From NCBI GenBank assembly GCA_032622095.1, contig CP136067.1, positions 96,214,707-96,278,706 of the forward strand: a DNA stretch of 64,000 bases. Reading direction: 5' to 3'. This DNA comes from Siphonodentalium dalli (taxonomy: Eukaryota; Mollusca; Scaphopoda; Gadilida; Siphonodentaliidae). How positions within the stretch are numbered: position 1 is the stretch's first letter; every line of letters starts with the position of its first letter. The notes below the pieces were generated by a model. That model worked only from the letters and a program-made list of their open reading frames with translations, made no database searches and was not told where the DNA came from. The translations under genes and the position numbers were made by a program. Below, one piece after another: positions 22,057-32,667 of this stretch.

Positions 22057-22289
22057 TAGAAGGTGACCCGACTTCGTCCGGGCTATTCAACAACCAAATT
22101 TCAAGTCGATAGCTGCACCCGTTTCCGAGATCTGGTCTGCGCATGCGCGAAGCTGGCGTCGCACGGGCTCGGCGACCCGATAAAATTCGTATACGGGGCA
22201 AGATAAGTCGATAGCTCCACCCGTTTCCGAGATATATATATTGCCCAATGTCATTTGCGGATACCTCGGCCGGTGATGAGTTAACGCGA
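22057..22289 (+). repeat. Truncated ACTAGAAGGTGACCCGACTT repeat
   Basis: Matches 17072-17302 in the same orientation: TGACCCGACTTCGTCCGGGC, AAATTTCAAGTCGATAGCTG, CTGCGCATGCGCGAAGCTGG. It then jumps, with an internal deletion, to GAGATATATATATTGCCCAA and TTTGCGGATACC. It reads straight through the sequence that forms the loop of palindrome 2, which makes it informative about how that palindrome arose. Confidence 0.8.
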
Positions 22290-22762
22290 CATCGGCCGGT
22301 TAAGAGTTAAACGCGATCACGTAACGATCTGTTGACGGCGTAAGTATATTTACGGAATGTTTTTCGATGAGCGAAGCATGGTCCTGCGTTCTTCCCGATA
22401 ATTAAGGTAGAAACTTTAAACGTACACATGCGTGTGATACATCATTGGAAAGAGGAAGCGCCACAGATTCTAACCGTGCAAATTATATGACTGGCAATTT
22501 ATTATTCGCGCTATATCGAATCGATTTGTGAGCACCGAACTGAAATATATTAGCGCAAAACGGCGTAAAAACAGATTTGACCTCGGCACGTGAAAAGTTT
22601 ACCTCGGATCTGAAAATTAATATGCCTATGCCACTTCCCGGCCGATAGTACCCTCACATACGAAGTTTCATCGAAATCACCGTTTTCGAGTTCATCGCGA
22701 ACACACACACACACACCACAGACAGATACACAGACAGATCTTCCAAAATATATAATAGACTA
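22290..22762 (-). repeat. GT-rich dispersed repeat, copy 3, inverted
   Basis: Reverse complement of 8985-9494, from CATCGGCCGGTTAA through AACATTCCGTAAAT-type sequence, GGAAGCGCCACAGATTC and AACACACACACACAC to AGATCTTCCAAAATATATAA. Divergence from copy 2 is low: small substitutions, a missing block CGACCCGAT-like segment and a shorter GT tract. Confidence 0.85.
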
Positions 22763-22797
22763 GCCGATGAGCCCGACGTTGTCCGGGCTATTCAAAA

Positions 22798-23215
22798 ACC
22801 AAATTTCAAGTCGATAGCTGCACCCGTTTCCGAGATCGGGTCTGCGCATGCGCGAAGCTGGTGTAGCACGGGCTCGACGACCCGATAAAATTCGTATCCG
22901 GGGCAAGATACATTCACATAGCAAATTTCAAGACGATAGCTCCACCCGTTTCCGATATCTCGTCTGCGCATGCACGAAGCTGGGCATCGCACGGGCTCGG
23001 CGAACCGATAAAATTCGTATCCGGGGCAAGATACATTCACATACCAAATTTCAAGTCGATAGCTCCACCCGTTTCCGAGATCTCGTCTGCGCATGCGCGA
23101 AGCGGGCGCCTCACGGGCTCGCCAATACGACAACGTCCACCGCCTGGTCAAACTACACACACGTACCAAGTTTCGTCCCGATCGGTCGAGAATCGTAGAT
23201 TTGTATAAATGACAA
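22798..23215. repeat. ~122-bp tandem repeat, three copies
   Basis: AAATTTCAAGTCGATAGCTG, CACCCGTTTCCGAGATC, CTGCGCATGCGCGAAGCTGG and AATTCGTATCCGGGGCAAGA recur at about 22798, 22920 and 23042. The third unit runs into CCAAGTTTCGTCCCGATCGG and a short (CATACAGACAAA)n tract at about 23210-23260. Open frames across it on both strands reflect the repeat and not genes. Confidence 0.8.
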
Positions 23216-23284
23216 ACATACAGACAAACATACAGACAAAAATACAAACATACAGACAGAGGTCTTCAAAATATATATGAGATG

Positions 23285-23844
23285 AGCTGTAGAATTCTGT
23301 CATGACAAATGGTCTGACCCAACATTAAATTAACGCATACATTGCTATAAATTAATATAAAGTAAGCATTTTAATGTTAGAACACGGGGCTTTGGTGGCC
23401 ATTTTGAATGGCGCCCTCTGTCGGTGTTGGGTGATTTTCGAGCAAGGCTAGTTCCAGATGTTGGCAAAATATTCCTGGATAATTTAACTTCCGAAATCAT
23501 TTATATATTTGATTCAAAATGTCGCAAACATATCGTAATATAGCGAAGTTACAGCCCCCAAATGCATAAATTTCTGAAAATAGGTTGCTATAGGTGGTAT
23601 CTACCCAAAATTTCTAGAAGATTTATAGACTACGGATGATCACCCACATAGTATGAGTTGTCACGCGGAGAATTCTGCCTTGGCAAATGGTCTGACCCAA
23701 CATTGAGTAAACGCACAAATTGCTATAAAATTATATAAAAGCGAGCATTTCTGCAAACAATCACGTCTGTGAGTAATGTTTTCTCAAAAGAATCACCAAC
23801 CAACTTTGCCTTAGACTAATTTCATGAAACCGATTATTATTTTT
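23285..23844. repeat. Short segment duplications, no gene
   Basis: Holds both copies of an ~85-bp segment (23285-23365, 23655-23745) and the second copy of the 21845-22045 segment (23470-23650), alternating so that the unit order repeats. A GGTGGCCATTTTGAATGGCG word near 23392 resembles the AAAATGGCGGC site upstream, but no exon follows it. Confidence 0.55.
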
Positions 23845-24215
23845 TATAGTGCCTTTATATATGGTTTTATTAACAATCTATGACATAAAATATGATTAAA
23901 ATACTATAATTCATCACCATTTGGAACGTCTGTGTCGCAGGTGCCCATAGCATAATAGAAAAAAGCTGAAATAATAAAAAAATTCCCACGTTTCGCTCCC
24001 AGAATGCAGCATAAATCAAACTAAGATATAGAGTTATTCGCCCCCCATTGAAAATAATAGACTTTTCAGAGCAGACCAGATGCAACTTAAGCACAGAACA
24101 GTTTATTACACCGAATAAGTTGCTAAGACAAATGGAGCTTCCTCTTTCAAGTGGTATATACTGTGGGATATATTTTATATAATGTGATATGGGGATTCGA
24201 AAATTAAGTGGTCCT
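23845..24215 (-). mobile_element. MITE-3, copy 1, end TIR CACTTAATTTTCGA
   Basis: Reverse complement of a segment also found at 40455-40893: shared GTGTAATAAACTGT, GTGCTTAAGTT, ATTATTTTCAATGG, CGTTCCAAATGGTGATGAAT, AACCATATAT and AAGGCACTATAA. Here the element's 5' end is preserved as CACTTAATTTTCGAATCCC. In the other copy the 3' end is preserved as the inverse, TCGAAAATTAAGTG. Together they define a terminal inverted repeat. The 177-codon frame on this strand is not conserved in the second copy and is not a gene. Confidence 0.75.
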
Positions 24216-24747
24216 TTAAATGCGGTCAACCAATCGTATTTATATAGTTTAGTTGTCTTTTGTAGCGAAAACAACACAGTATTTATCGAACCCTGGGCTA
24301 CAAAGTTATTTCTTTCTCGATGGCGACAGCACCAATTCGCACAACAGTATACATCTTGTGATTTGAAATTTGCCGTACACTGGCATCTGACGTTTAAGTC
24401 CAATTGCTTGCAAATGCGCTGAAAATGACCTATATATGATATTGTTAACGTAAATCAGGCGCGTATATCGTTTTGGGATATAGGGAAAGCTCAAAGGGGG
24501 CGGGGCACACATCGGGGCGCGTTACAGGCCCCTGTGAAATGACCCAAGAAAATGCCACCCTGTTCTTGATTGATATAACATCTTCACGAAACCATTGATG
24601 ACTCGAGAAAAATTAAGAGGGTGTATTAAATATGCGTTTTAGATCTTATGATAGATATTTCCCCGTACAGGAACGCACTATAATTAAACTGCTCAACTCG
24701 TCGTCGATAATCCACCAAGGCCATTGAACATATTTCTGAATTAGTAT
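24216..24747. other. Non-coding, no feature recognised
   Basis: Contains a GGGGGCGGGGCACACATCGG GC-rich patch near 24497 but no motif set comparable to the 21.7-kb patch and no open frame worth reporting. Confidence 0.4.
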
Positions 24748-24974
24748 ATGTTCCTTAATAATGTACCTCACTGTATAGGCGAAGGTCCCAACTTGAAATT
24801 TCACGATTTAAGTAAATTTGTGAGCGATTTTGCTCTGCGTCGCTTACAAGTGTGGAATTTATCCTGGGTAATTAGTTCGATGTTTGCGATATCGGCTCAC
24901 AAAAGTCAGAGAAAAGCATGCAATTTTTAGTTGGTACAATCGCCTACAGTGAAGTACATTATTAAGGAACAGTA
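24748..24974. mobile_element. Inverted-repeat element (~225 bp)
   Basis: Terminal arms of about 34 bp: TGTTCCTTAATAATGTAC at the left faces GTACATTATTAAGGAACA at the right, extended inward by CACTGTATAGGCGA against TCGCCTACAGTG. The interior is unpaired. This is the size and form of a MITE. No second copy was found here. Confidence 0.75.
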
Positions 24975-25194
24975 TAACAACTAAGAAATATATTCCCCGC
25001 TTTACTTTTTCGATAAGGTTCCCAGTCAAAACTTCAAAAAGTTCCAAGGTTTTGTAGTGGTGGAATATGATCTCTACGGGCGTTAGCCAGAGTAGAGATT
25101 AATGGCATGATCTGCCCTCACCCCAACCTTTCAAAAACAGAGTCGCGCGCGAATCTGAGCTGTTTGTGTTTGGTCGCGTTTTATTCAAGACAAA

Positions 25195-25818
25195 CTAGAG
25201 GTGTGACTGTCCCAATTGGACTAATGATACCCCCCCCCCCGTGTTTTTAAAATAATAAGATGTTTCACATGTCAGTAAACATTTAGTTAAAATAATAAAA
25301 TAACAGTTTCCATTGCAGGTGCACAACCCTATAACCCTAATATTAAACCTATTACCGAAAAATGTAGGAATAAAAGCTCGGACAAAATAATGCAAGTTGC
25401 GAAAATGTTCTAAGTCGAAAAAGGGGAATAACTCCACAAAAAAAAGTCGGACAGACATCATAATCGCAGGTGCACAGGTTCCCATGGTACTAAATATCAG
25501 TGCCAAGATTGAAAAACATTGACCTAAAATGTAGGAATAAAAGCTCGGACAAAATTATGCATGTTGCAAACAAAATTCTAAGTCGAAAAAGGGGGATAAC
25601 TCCACCAAAATATTTCGGACACACGTCATAATCGCAGGTGCACAGGTTCCCATGGTGGTTGATGTCTGTGCCAAGTTTCACGGAAATTGATAAAAAAAAA
25701 ACGACTGAGAAAATCTCCGGACAAATTTGTGTCCATGGACGGACGGACGGACGACGGACGGACAAGCTAATTCCAGTATACCCCCCCCCCCAACTTCGTT
25801 GCGGGGGGGGGGGGTATA
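25195..25818. repeat. Dispersed repeat D, copy 1, ending in a C10/G12 hairpin
   Basis: Starts TAGAGGTGTGACTGTCCCAA and contains two or three internal units of about 150 bp built on AAAATGTAGGAATAAAAGCT, GGGGATAACTCCACCAAAA and GTCATAATCGCAGGTGCACA followed by GGTTCCCATGG. It ends GGACGGACGGACAAGCT and CCCCCCCCCC AACTTCGTTGCGGGGGGGGG, a strong C/G hairpin. A second copy begins immediately at 25819. Confidence 0.8.
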
Positions 25819-26111
25819 ACTAGAGGTGTGACTGTCCCAATGGGACTAAGGATACCCCCGTGTTGTTAAAACACTAAGTGTTTCACATGTCAGTAAACAT
25901 TAAGATAAAATAATAAAATAATAGATTCCCATTGCAGGTGCACAACCCTAACTCCTAACCCTAATCCTAAACCTATTGACTAAAAAATGTAGGAATAAAA
26001 GCTCAGACAAAATTATGCATGTTGCACAAAATGCTCTAAGTAGAAAGAGGGGGATAACTCCACCAAAAACGTCAGACAGACGTCATAATCGCAGGTGCAC
26101 AGGTTCCCATG
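25819..26111. repeat. Dispersed repeat D, copy 2, left part
   Basis: Starts TAGAGGTGTGACTGTCCCAA and runs to GCAGGTGCACAGGTTCCCATG, where it is interrupted by the foldback element at 26112. It resumes at 30230. It also contains CCTAACTCCTAACCCTAATC-type words near 25945, which are internal to the repeat. Confidence 0.8.
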
Positions 26112-26203
26112 TATGGAGGGTTATTAGGGTCACAATCCTAACTTCACATTTTAATTCTAACTTAACATTTTAATTCTAACTTAACATTTCAATTCTAACT
26201 TAA

Positions 26204-26755
26204 AGGGGTACTGTACGCCATTTTCATTAAATTTCCGGTGACAACAACGATCTAATATCGATAATATATAGAAACATAAGTAATTTGAGTCGAAGATGTA
26301 TTCTGTAAACGCTCAGGTTAATAGGCTATCTTAAAAAATTTATAATTTAAAAGTTAATAATTTGATATAAATTGAATTTATGACTGGAGCCATAAAATGG
26401 CGTCAATTAAATTACGAATTTGCGTAATCAAATAAAGTAAATGAGGGATACTGGCTTGTTAAACCATGATACGGGGAGAACACTCAAGCCACTCACTGAC
26501 TAGCGACGATACAATAACTTAAATGATTATATGGGACTAGTATGCCTATAATATAACTTTTATTTGATTCATTTGGTTGAAAACTGTACAAAAATTACTC
26601 GACAACGACAATTTGTATTTTTGAATTCCGGTAAATTTGTCATCCGTAACACTACTTCGTACTCAACAGACTTTCAAATAATGAAAAAGTGTTACCTTAT
26701 TCTCAGACTCGGAGACTATAGAAACCAACAACAACATTTGGCGTACAGTACCCCT
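26204..26755 (+). mobile_element. MITE-2 (TTAA type), inserted in foldback arm, 552 bp
   Basis: Ends AGGGGTACTGTACGCCA and TGGCGTACAGTACCCCT, flanked by TTAA at 26200-26203 and 26756-26759. It sits inside the TAACTTAACATTTTAATTC tandem array, whose neighbouring units show the empty site (CTTAACATTT), so TTAA was the target and was duplicated. Body landmarks are AATTTCCGGTGACAACA, TGGCTCCAGTCATAAATT-like sequence and GAGACTATAGAAACCAACAA. Confidence 0.9.
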
Positions 26756-27734
26756 TTAACATTTTAATTCTTATATTTTAATTCTATTTACATCATATTT
26801 ACATTCTATTTACATTCTATTTACATTCTATTTACATTCTAGAAACATTCTAGAAACATTCCAGAAACATTCTATTAACTCTAACTTAATATTTTAATTC
26901 TTACTTAATATTTTAATTCTAACTTAACATTTTAATTCTTTCTAACTTAACATTTTAATTCTTATATTTTAATTCTAACTTAACATTTCAATTCTAACTT
27001 AACATTTTAATTCTTATATTTTAATTCTATTTACATCATATTTACATTCTATTTACATTCTATTTACATTCTATTTACATTCTAGAAACATTCTAGAAAC
27101 ATTCTAGAAACATTCCAGAAACATTCTATTAACTCTAACTTAATATTTTAATTCTTACTTAATATTTTAATTCTAACTTGACATTTTAATTCTTATATTT
27201 TAATTCTAACTTTACATTTTAATTCTTACTTTACATTTTAATTCTTATATTTTAATTCTATAATTGTTGAAATTGAAATGAGCATAAAACGGATCTCAGA
27301 ATTGAAAGGCAAAAATTAAAACAAACATAAAATGGATTCTAGAAGTTGTAATTGTGACCCTAATAACGCGCCTGCACTTCTGTAACAATTATAACGAAAG
27401 GGGTCGCTGCGATCGGACGGCGTGACATGACAATCTGCGGGATGGGATGGAATATGGAATAGAACGACAATCTGCGGAACAGAACTTCAAATTGCGTGTA
27501 ACGGTCGATATCTCGAGGAATACAACACATAGAGGTCGACAACTGACCTAACATGAAAGTTGTCGAAATCAAGGACGTGGAACAGCTGTAGAAATGCATT
27601 TTTACAGCGATAACACTATGCCCACAAGCAGACTTGGTATTAAAATGAAGTTTATCATCTATTGCACAGCAAGAGACCGATTAACCCACCCATGTGACGG
27701 TGCCATGAAACACCAAAAACTGCGTTCGAGGGAG

Positions 27735-28425
27735 GTTCTCATATTATACGCCAGTCAAACACGGGTGAGGTTCTCATATGAGAACCTCCGCCCGCGTATG
27801 ACTGGTGGATAATATGAGAACATCCCTTGCGTATGACTGGCGGATAATATGAACCTCCACCGCGTATGACCGGCAGATAATACGTTCATATGAGAACCTC
27901 CCCCGCGTATGACCGGCAGATAATATGAGAACCTCCACCGCGTTCATATTATTCACCGGTCATACGCGAGGGAGATTCCCATATGTGGGGGAGGTTCTCA
28001 TATTATCCGCCGGTCATACACGGTGAAGGTTCATATTATCCGCCGGTCATACTTGAGGATCAGACCAGTCATACGCGGGGGAGGTTCTCATATGAGAACC
28101 TCACCCGTGTTTGACTGGCGTATAATATGAGAACCTCCCTCGCATGAATAATATGAACCTCCACCGCATATGACCAGCGGATAATATGTTCATATGAGAA
28201 CCCCCCCCCCTGTATGACCGGAGGATAATATTAGAACCTCCCCCGCAGATGACCGCGGATAATATGAGAACCTCCACCGACTATGACCGGCGGATAATAT
28301 GTTCATATGAGAACCTCCCCTGCGTATGACCGGCAGATAATATGTTCATATATGAGAACCTCCCCCGCGTATGACCGGCATATATATAATATGAGAACCT
28401 CCACCGCGTATGACCGGCGGACACA
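27735..28425. repeat. 36-bp repeat in both orientations at the foldback centre
   Basis: Units read ATATGAGAACCTCCCCCGCG followed by TATGACCGGCGGATA. They alternate between direct and inverted blocks (for example GGAGGTTCTCATATTATCCG near 27990), so CATATGAGAACCTC meets its inverse repeatedly and forms nested hairpins. About eighteen units with frequent one-base changes. It encodes nothing consistent. Confidence 0.85.
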
Positions 28426-30229
28426 TAAGTTTTTAAGTCTATAAACACTATTTGATTTGAATATTCTTTCAAACAGTCTCACCATTGACATGTTCGTGCG
28501 TTCAACCCAGTTAATCTATTTTGTAACTTGGCTTGTAATCGCCGGACACCGGTTTCCGGCATCTGGGCTTTTAGTCACAACTGAAATAAAAAATAAGTGC
28601 GAATTATAACAAATGAAGAGCGCAAAGCCATTAAAAAATCATATTTGATACGTCTTCTGATACATGGTGTATATTCGTATTTTGTTGACGAAGTGCTGCT
28701 AAGAACAGGCTTAGTTGGAACGATAAAACGGCTTCAGTCGGCCATTCTATTTTGTACGAGAAAAAGTAGCGCTCTTTCTTGGAGCGAATTTCTGCAACAA
28801 TTTCACTGCGTGTTGGACCCATTTGGACAAAATTACATTCCCTGTGTCTACATTTTGATATACTATACGCCCCATTATATGGAATATATCAGCTGAAATC
28901 GATCCTGTTATTGTAACCATGCATTGAGTCTATTTTTAGTTGTTTTCATCGGCGCGTGTTTGCGATTTCGCCATTACATTATTCGTACTAAAACAGCCAT
29001 ATTGTAGCTAAAAACGAATGCGCAGTATTCCGCTGTGTCATTTGGTACCTGACACTTGTTGTTTGCTAGCGTATTCATCGAGAAATCTAAATTCTAAACA
29101 TTGACGTCGAACGCAGTTTTTCGTGTTTCATGGCACCTTCTCATGGATGGGTTAATCTGTCTCTTGCTGTGTAATAGATGATAAACTTCATTTTAATACC
29201 AAGTCTGCTTGTGGGCATAGTGTTATGGCTGTAAAAATACATTTCTACAGCTATTCTACGGCCTTGAGTTCGACAATTTTATGTTGGGTCAGTTGTCGAT
29301 CGAATAATGCAACTTCTTCTGTCCGGTCAGTGGCGGGGTTAATATGTGTGGATAGTGCGAATGTGGGCCTTTCGTTAGACACCAAAAGTAGTCCTCTGCG
29401 TACTGTATTCCTCGAGATATCGGCCGTTCCACGCAATTTGAAATTCTGTTCCGCAGATTGTCATTCTATTCCATATTCCATCCCATCCCGCAGATTGTCA
29501 TGTTCGGCCGTTCGATTGCAGCGACGCCTTTCGTTATAATTGTTACAGAAGTGCAGGCGTGTTATTAGGGTCACAATTACAACTTCTAGAATCCATTTTA
29601 TGTTTGTTTGAATTTTTGCCTTTCAATTCTGAGATCCGTTTTATGCTCATTTCAATTCCAACTTTTTAAATATACTATTTTAATTCAAACATTACAACTT
29701 TTAGTAGATGATTTGTGTTTAGCTTCTTATTTTATAGATCATTAAATTAAAATATTAAAATAAAAATTAGAATTAAAATATTAAGTTGGAGTTGAAATAA
29801 TAAGTTAGAATTGAAATACTAAGTTGAAATTAAAATCTTAAGTTAGAATTAAAATCTTAAGTTAGAGTACAGAGAATGTAAATAGAATGTAAATAGAATG
29901 TAAATAGAATGTAAATAGAATGTAAATAGAATGTAAATAGAATGTAAATATAAGAATTAAAATGTAAAGTTATAACTAAAATGTAAAGTTAGAATGTACA
30001 TAGAATGTAAATAGAATGTAAATAGAATGTAAATAGAATGTAAATAGAATGTAAATATAAGAATTAAAATGTAAAGTTAGAATTAAAATGTAAAGTTAGA
30101 ATTAAAATATAAGAATTAAAATGTTAAGTTGGAATTAAAATGTTAAGTTAGAATTAAAATATAAGAATTAAAATGTTAAGTTAGAATTAAAATGTGAAGT
30201 TATGATTGTGACCCTAATAACCCTCCATA

Positions 30230-30812
30230 CCCATGGTCCTAATATCTGTGCCAAGTTTAAAAGAAAATTGAATTAAAAATGTAGGAATAAAAGCTCTGAC
30301 AAAATTATACATGTTGCGAAAATTTCTAAAATTATTTTTTTAATTTACCTAAAAATGTATAGGAATAAAAGCTCGGACAAAATTATTCATGTTGCGAAAA
30401 TTGTCCAAGTAGAAAAAGGGGGATAACTCCACCAAAATAAGTCGGACAAACGTTATAATAGCAGGTGCACAGATTCCCATGGTACTAAATATCTGTGCCA
30501 AGTTTAAAACAAAATTGAATTAAAAATGTAGGAATAAAAGCTCTGACAAAATTATACATGTTGCGAAAATTTCTAAGTCGAAAAAGGGGGATAACTCCAC
30601 CAAAAAATGTCCGAGAGACGTCATATTCGTAAATGCATAGGTTCCCATGGTGGTTGATGTCTGTGCCAAGTTTCACGGAAAATGAATAAAATACGAGTGA
30701 GAAAAACTCCGGACAAATTTATGTCCACGGACGACGGATGGACGGATGACGGACGGACAAGCTGATTCCAGTATACCCCCCCCCCAACAACTTCGTTGCG
30801 GGGGGGGGGGTG
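30230..30812. repeat. Dispersed repeat D, copy 2, right part
   Basis: Resumes at CCCATGGTCCTAATATCTGT. Contains further units with AAAATGTAGGAATAAAAGCT and GGGGATAACTCCACCAAAA, then the GGACGGACAAGCTGATTCC end and a C11...G10 hairpin (about 30777-30811) matching the end of copy 1. Removing the foldback and one CCCATG gives a continuous repeat. Confidence 0.8.
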
Positions 30813-31691
30813 ATGATGGTTTGCAAAGATGTCCTAGCCAAACATTAGTGTTTAGAATCTTGTTGTTCATCAGGTCAACACATCGCCTGAATGTCACAAT
30901 CGTGACAAATGTGAACGAGCGACGCAATGAAGCGTAAACAACCCCGCATTATATGTTTTTATAAACGATTGCGACACAAATAAATGACTGCGAAATGGGG
31001 CGGCATAAAATCAGGGAATATATATTCCCTGCATAAAATGCACGGTAGCGGGATAATGTCGCAAGAGCTATACTCGTCCTTGACCTCGATAAATGGTATA
31101 CTCGTATAGGGCGCGCATCAATAATCTCAAATCGACTCCATTCCACCCGCACGTGCAATTTGACTTATATATCAGGATGTTCCACCCACTTTGGTGTTCT
31201 AGAAACCGCCCGAAAAAGACCCGTTAATTAGTTGAATACAACGTGACTGCAAATTCTGAGGTGAAGGTCGAGTATAGCTCTTGCTACATTACCTCTCTAC
31301 CAAAATGCACGACCATTTTTGATACTCAACAGGGCCTGTTTTATTTGGGGACACCTCCCGATGACCAAAGGTCATCGCCGATTGCCGAATGCAGAAGCCG
31401 GGAAGAGTATGAGAGGGGTGGCCCATCTCGTTGGGGCGGTCCGGGGGGTCTCCCCAGGGAATTTTTTTGAAATTTCAATGCTCTGAGAGTGATCTTGGGC
31501 ATATCTGAAGGATGATTTTCATTTTTTAACCAAAGAGAATTTTATACTTTCAGTAGCTATTAATATGACCAGAGTCACTTAAGCTAGAAAACAAAATTCA
31601 TTTAATACATGAACTCAATTTATATTTATACACAAAAGAAAAGACACAATGAACCAACATATTTATTTCAACTTACAAGATAACATTGTTT
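30813..31691. other. Non-coding, contains a 32-bp inverted repeat pair
   Basis: GCAAGAGCTATACTCGTCC (about 31062-31080) faces GGTCGAGTATAGCTCTTGC (about 31266-31284) across about 190 bp, with extension on both sides, so a small foldback or MITE spans roughly 31054-31293. A palindrome CGATGACCAAAGGTCATCG lies at about 31359-31377. The 75-codon Gly/Arg-rich frame at 31243-31470 overlaps this inverted repeat, and I do not support it as a gene. Confidence 0.5.
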
Positions 31692-31695
31692 TTAA

Positions 31696-32164
31696 AGGTA
31701 CTCAATCCGATAAAACTCCTCTCAATTACTATATCAATGGCTTCGGGGGTCAAAAATATTTGATTCGAGTCGAGGAAGTCACCCATCAAAGCTCAGATTT
31801 GTTAGATATCGATTTTAGAAATCTATTATTTTTCATTATCGGGATTACTATCTGGCCCAGAACTCAGTCAAAATTGCGTTAAAATTACCACTTGATTTTA
31901 GAGTTATCCATCCTTGTCTGTTTGAATAGATTTGGAGTACACATCCAGAGCAGATTACGGCAGTTATTAGTACTCATCTCGAGTTAATAACAAATTTCAA
32001 AAATCAATATCTAATAACTCTGAGCTTTGTTTGATGGGTTCATCGACTCGAATCAAATATTTGTTACCCCCAAAGCCAAAGAAATAGTAATATAGGACCC
32101 TCTGATCGGATTGTTGTTGTTGGAATCTGTTGAGATGGGGACCCTTTTTACGGATTGAGTACAT
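31696..32164 (+). mobile_element. MITE-1, independent copy
   Basis: Flanked at the left by TTAA (31692-31695). The left end is AGGTACTCAATCCG. The right end reads CGGATTGAGTAC then diverges (ATTCAAGA), so the right flank is lost. Very similar to the 469-bp version in unit A. It abuts the truncated HINE-like element that follows and probably removed or replaced that element's 5' end. Confidence 0.88.
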
Positions 32165-32667
32165 TCAAGACAATACAATCCTACAATCCCCTAATTTCTG
32201 GGAACGAGTAATTTTGGGGTCATTCGGCCAAAAAACATGGCCGCTGGCAGCCATCTTAGATTTTACTCTTTGTATGACTAAATCCTTTAGCACGGGCTAC
32301 AGGTCGTACCTTTAGTCTGATCATCATAAAATTTGTCATGGCTGTTTAAATTGACATGTAGATCGGAACGAGTCATTTTGGGGTTATTCGGCATTAAAAC
32401 ATGGCTGCCAGCGGCCATTTTGGATTCTACTCTTTGCATGACTAAAGCTATCAAATGTTTTTGAATTGTTGGAAAACATAGCCGCCAGCAACCATCTTAG
32501 ATTTTACTTTTATATACATGTATATATATATATATATATATATCTTTTCATGTTGATAAACTAGTATTAGACATTCAACTTTCCACATTCCTAATCACTC
32601 CATCGACAGTAACACATTAAATTATTTCCTTTCCAAGTTGAGCTACAGTGTCATTGACACTTTCATT
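32165..32667 (+). mobile_element. HINE-like element 1, 5'-truncated
   Basis: Contains two ~190-bp core units (GGGAACGAGTAATTTTGGGG, CATGGCCGCTGGCAGCCATC, AGCACGGGCTACAGGTCGTA) and the family's 3' end: AAGTTGAGCTA then the hairpin AGTGTCATTGACACT and TTCATT. The 5' end (TAGCTCAACTT) is missing because MITE-1 abuts. A (TA)n tract lies at 32510-32545. Confidence 0.7.

Larger units (their letters stand above)
26112..30229. mobile_element. 4.1-kb foldback element with tandem-repeat arms and direct target duplication
   Basis: Ends are TATGGAGGGTTATTAGGG and the exact inverse. It is flanked by CCCATG at 26106-26111 and 30230-30235 (4 to 6 bp can be assigned to the duplication, because the end bases are ambiguous). 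The left arm has TAACTTAACATTTTAATTC and TTTACATTCTAT tandem units to about 27360. The right arm has the inverse (GAATGTAAATA, GAATTAAAATGTTAAG) at about 29580-30200. Inside these, 27275-27720 pairs with 29097-29660. The centre is a 36-bp repeat in both orientations. A 99-codon frame at 28597-28896 is unrecognised. The left arm carries a later MITE-2 insertion. No transposase is encoded. Confidence 0.88.

Noticed and set aside
23870-24403. 177-codon minus-strand frame with hydrophobic stretches
   Set aside because: It overlaps MITE-3, and the second copy of that element at 40.5 kb does not keep the frame.
25940-25980. Telomere-like CCCTAA words
   Set aside because: Only a few irregular words, present as part of the dispersed repeat; not an array.
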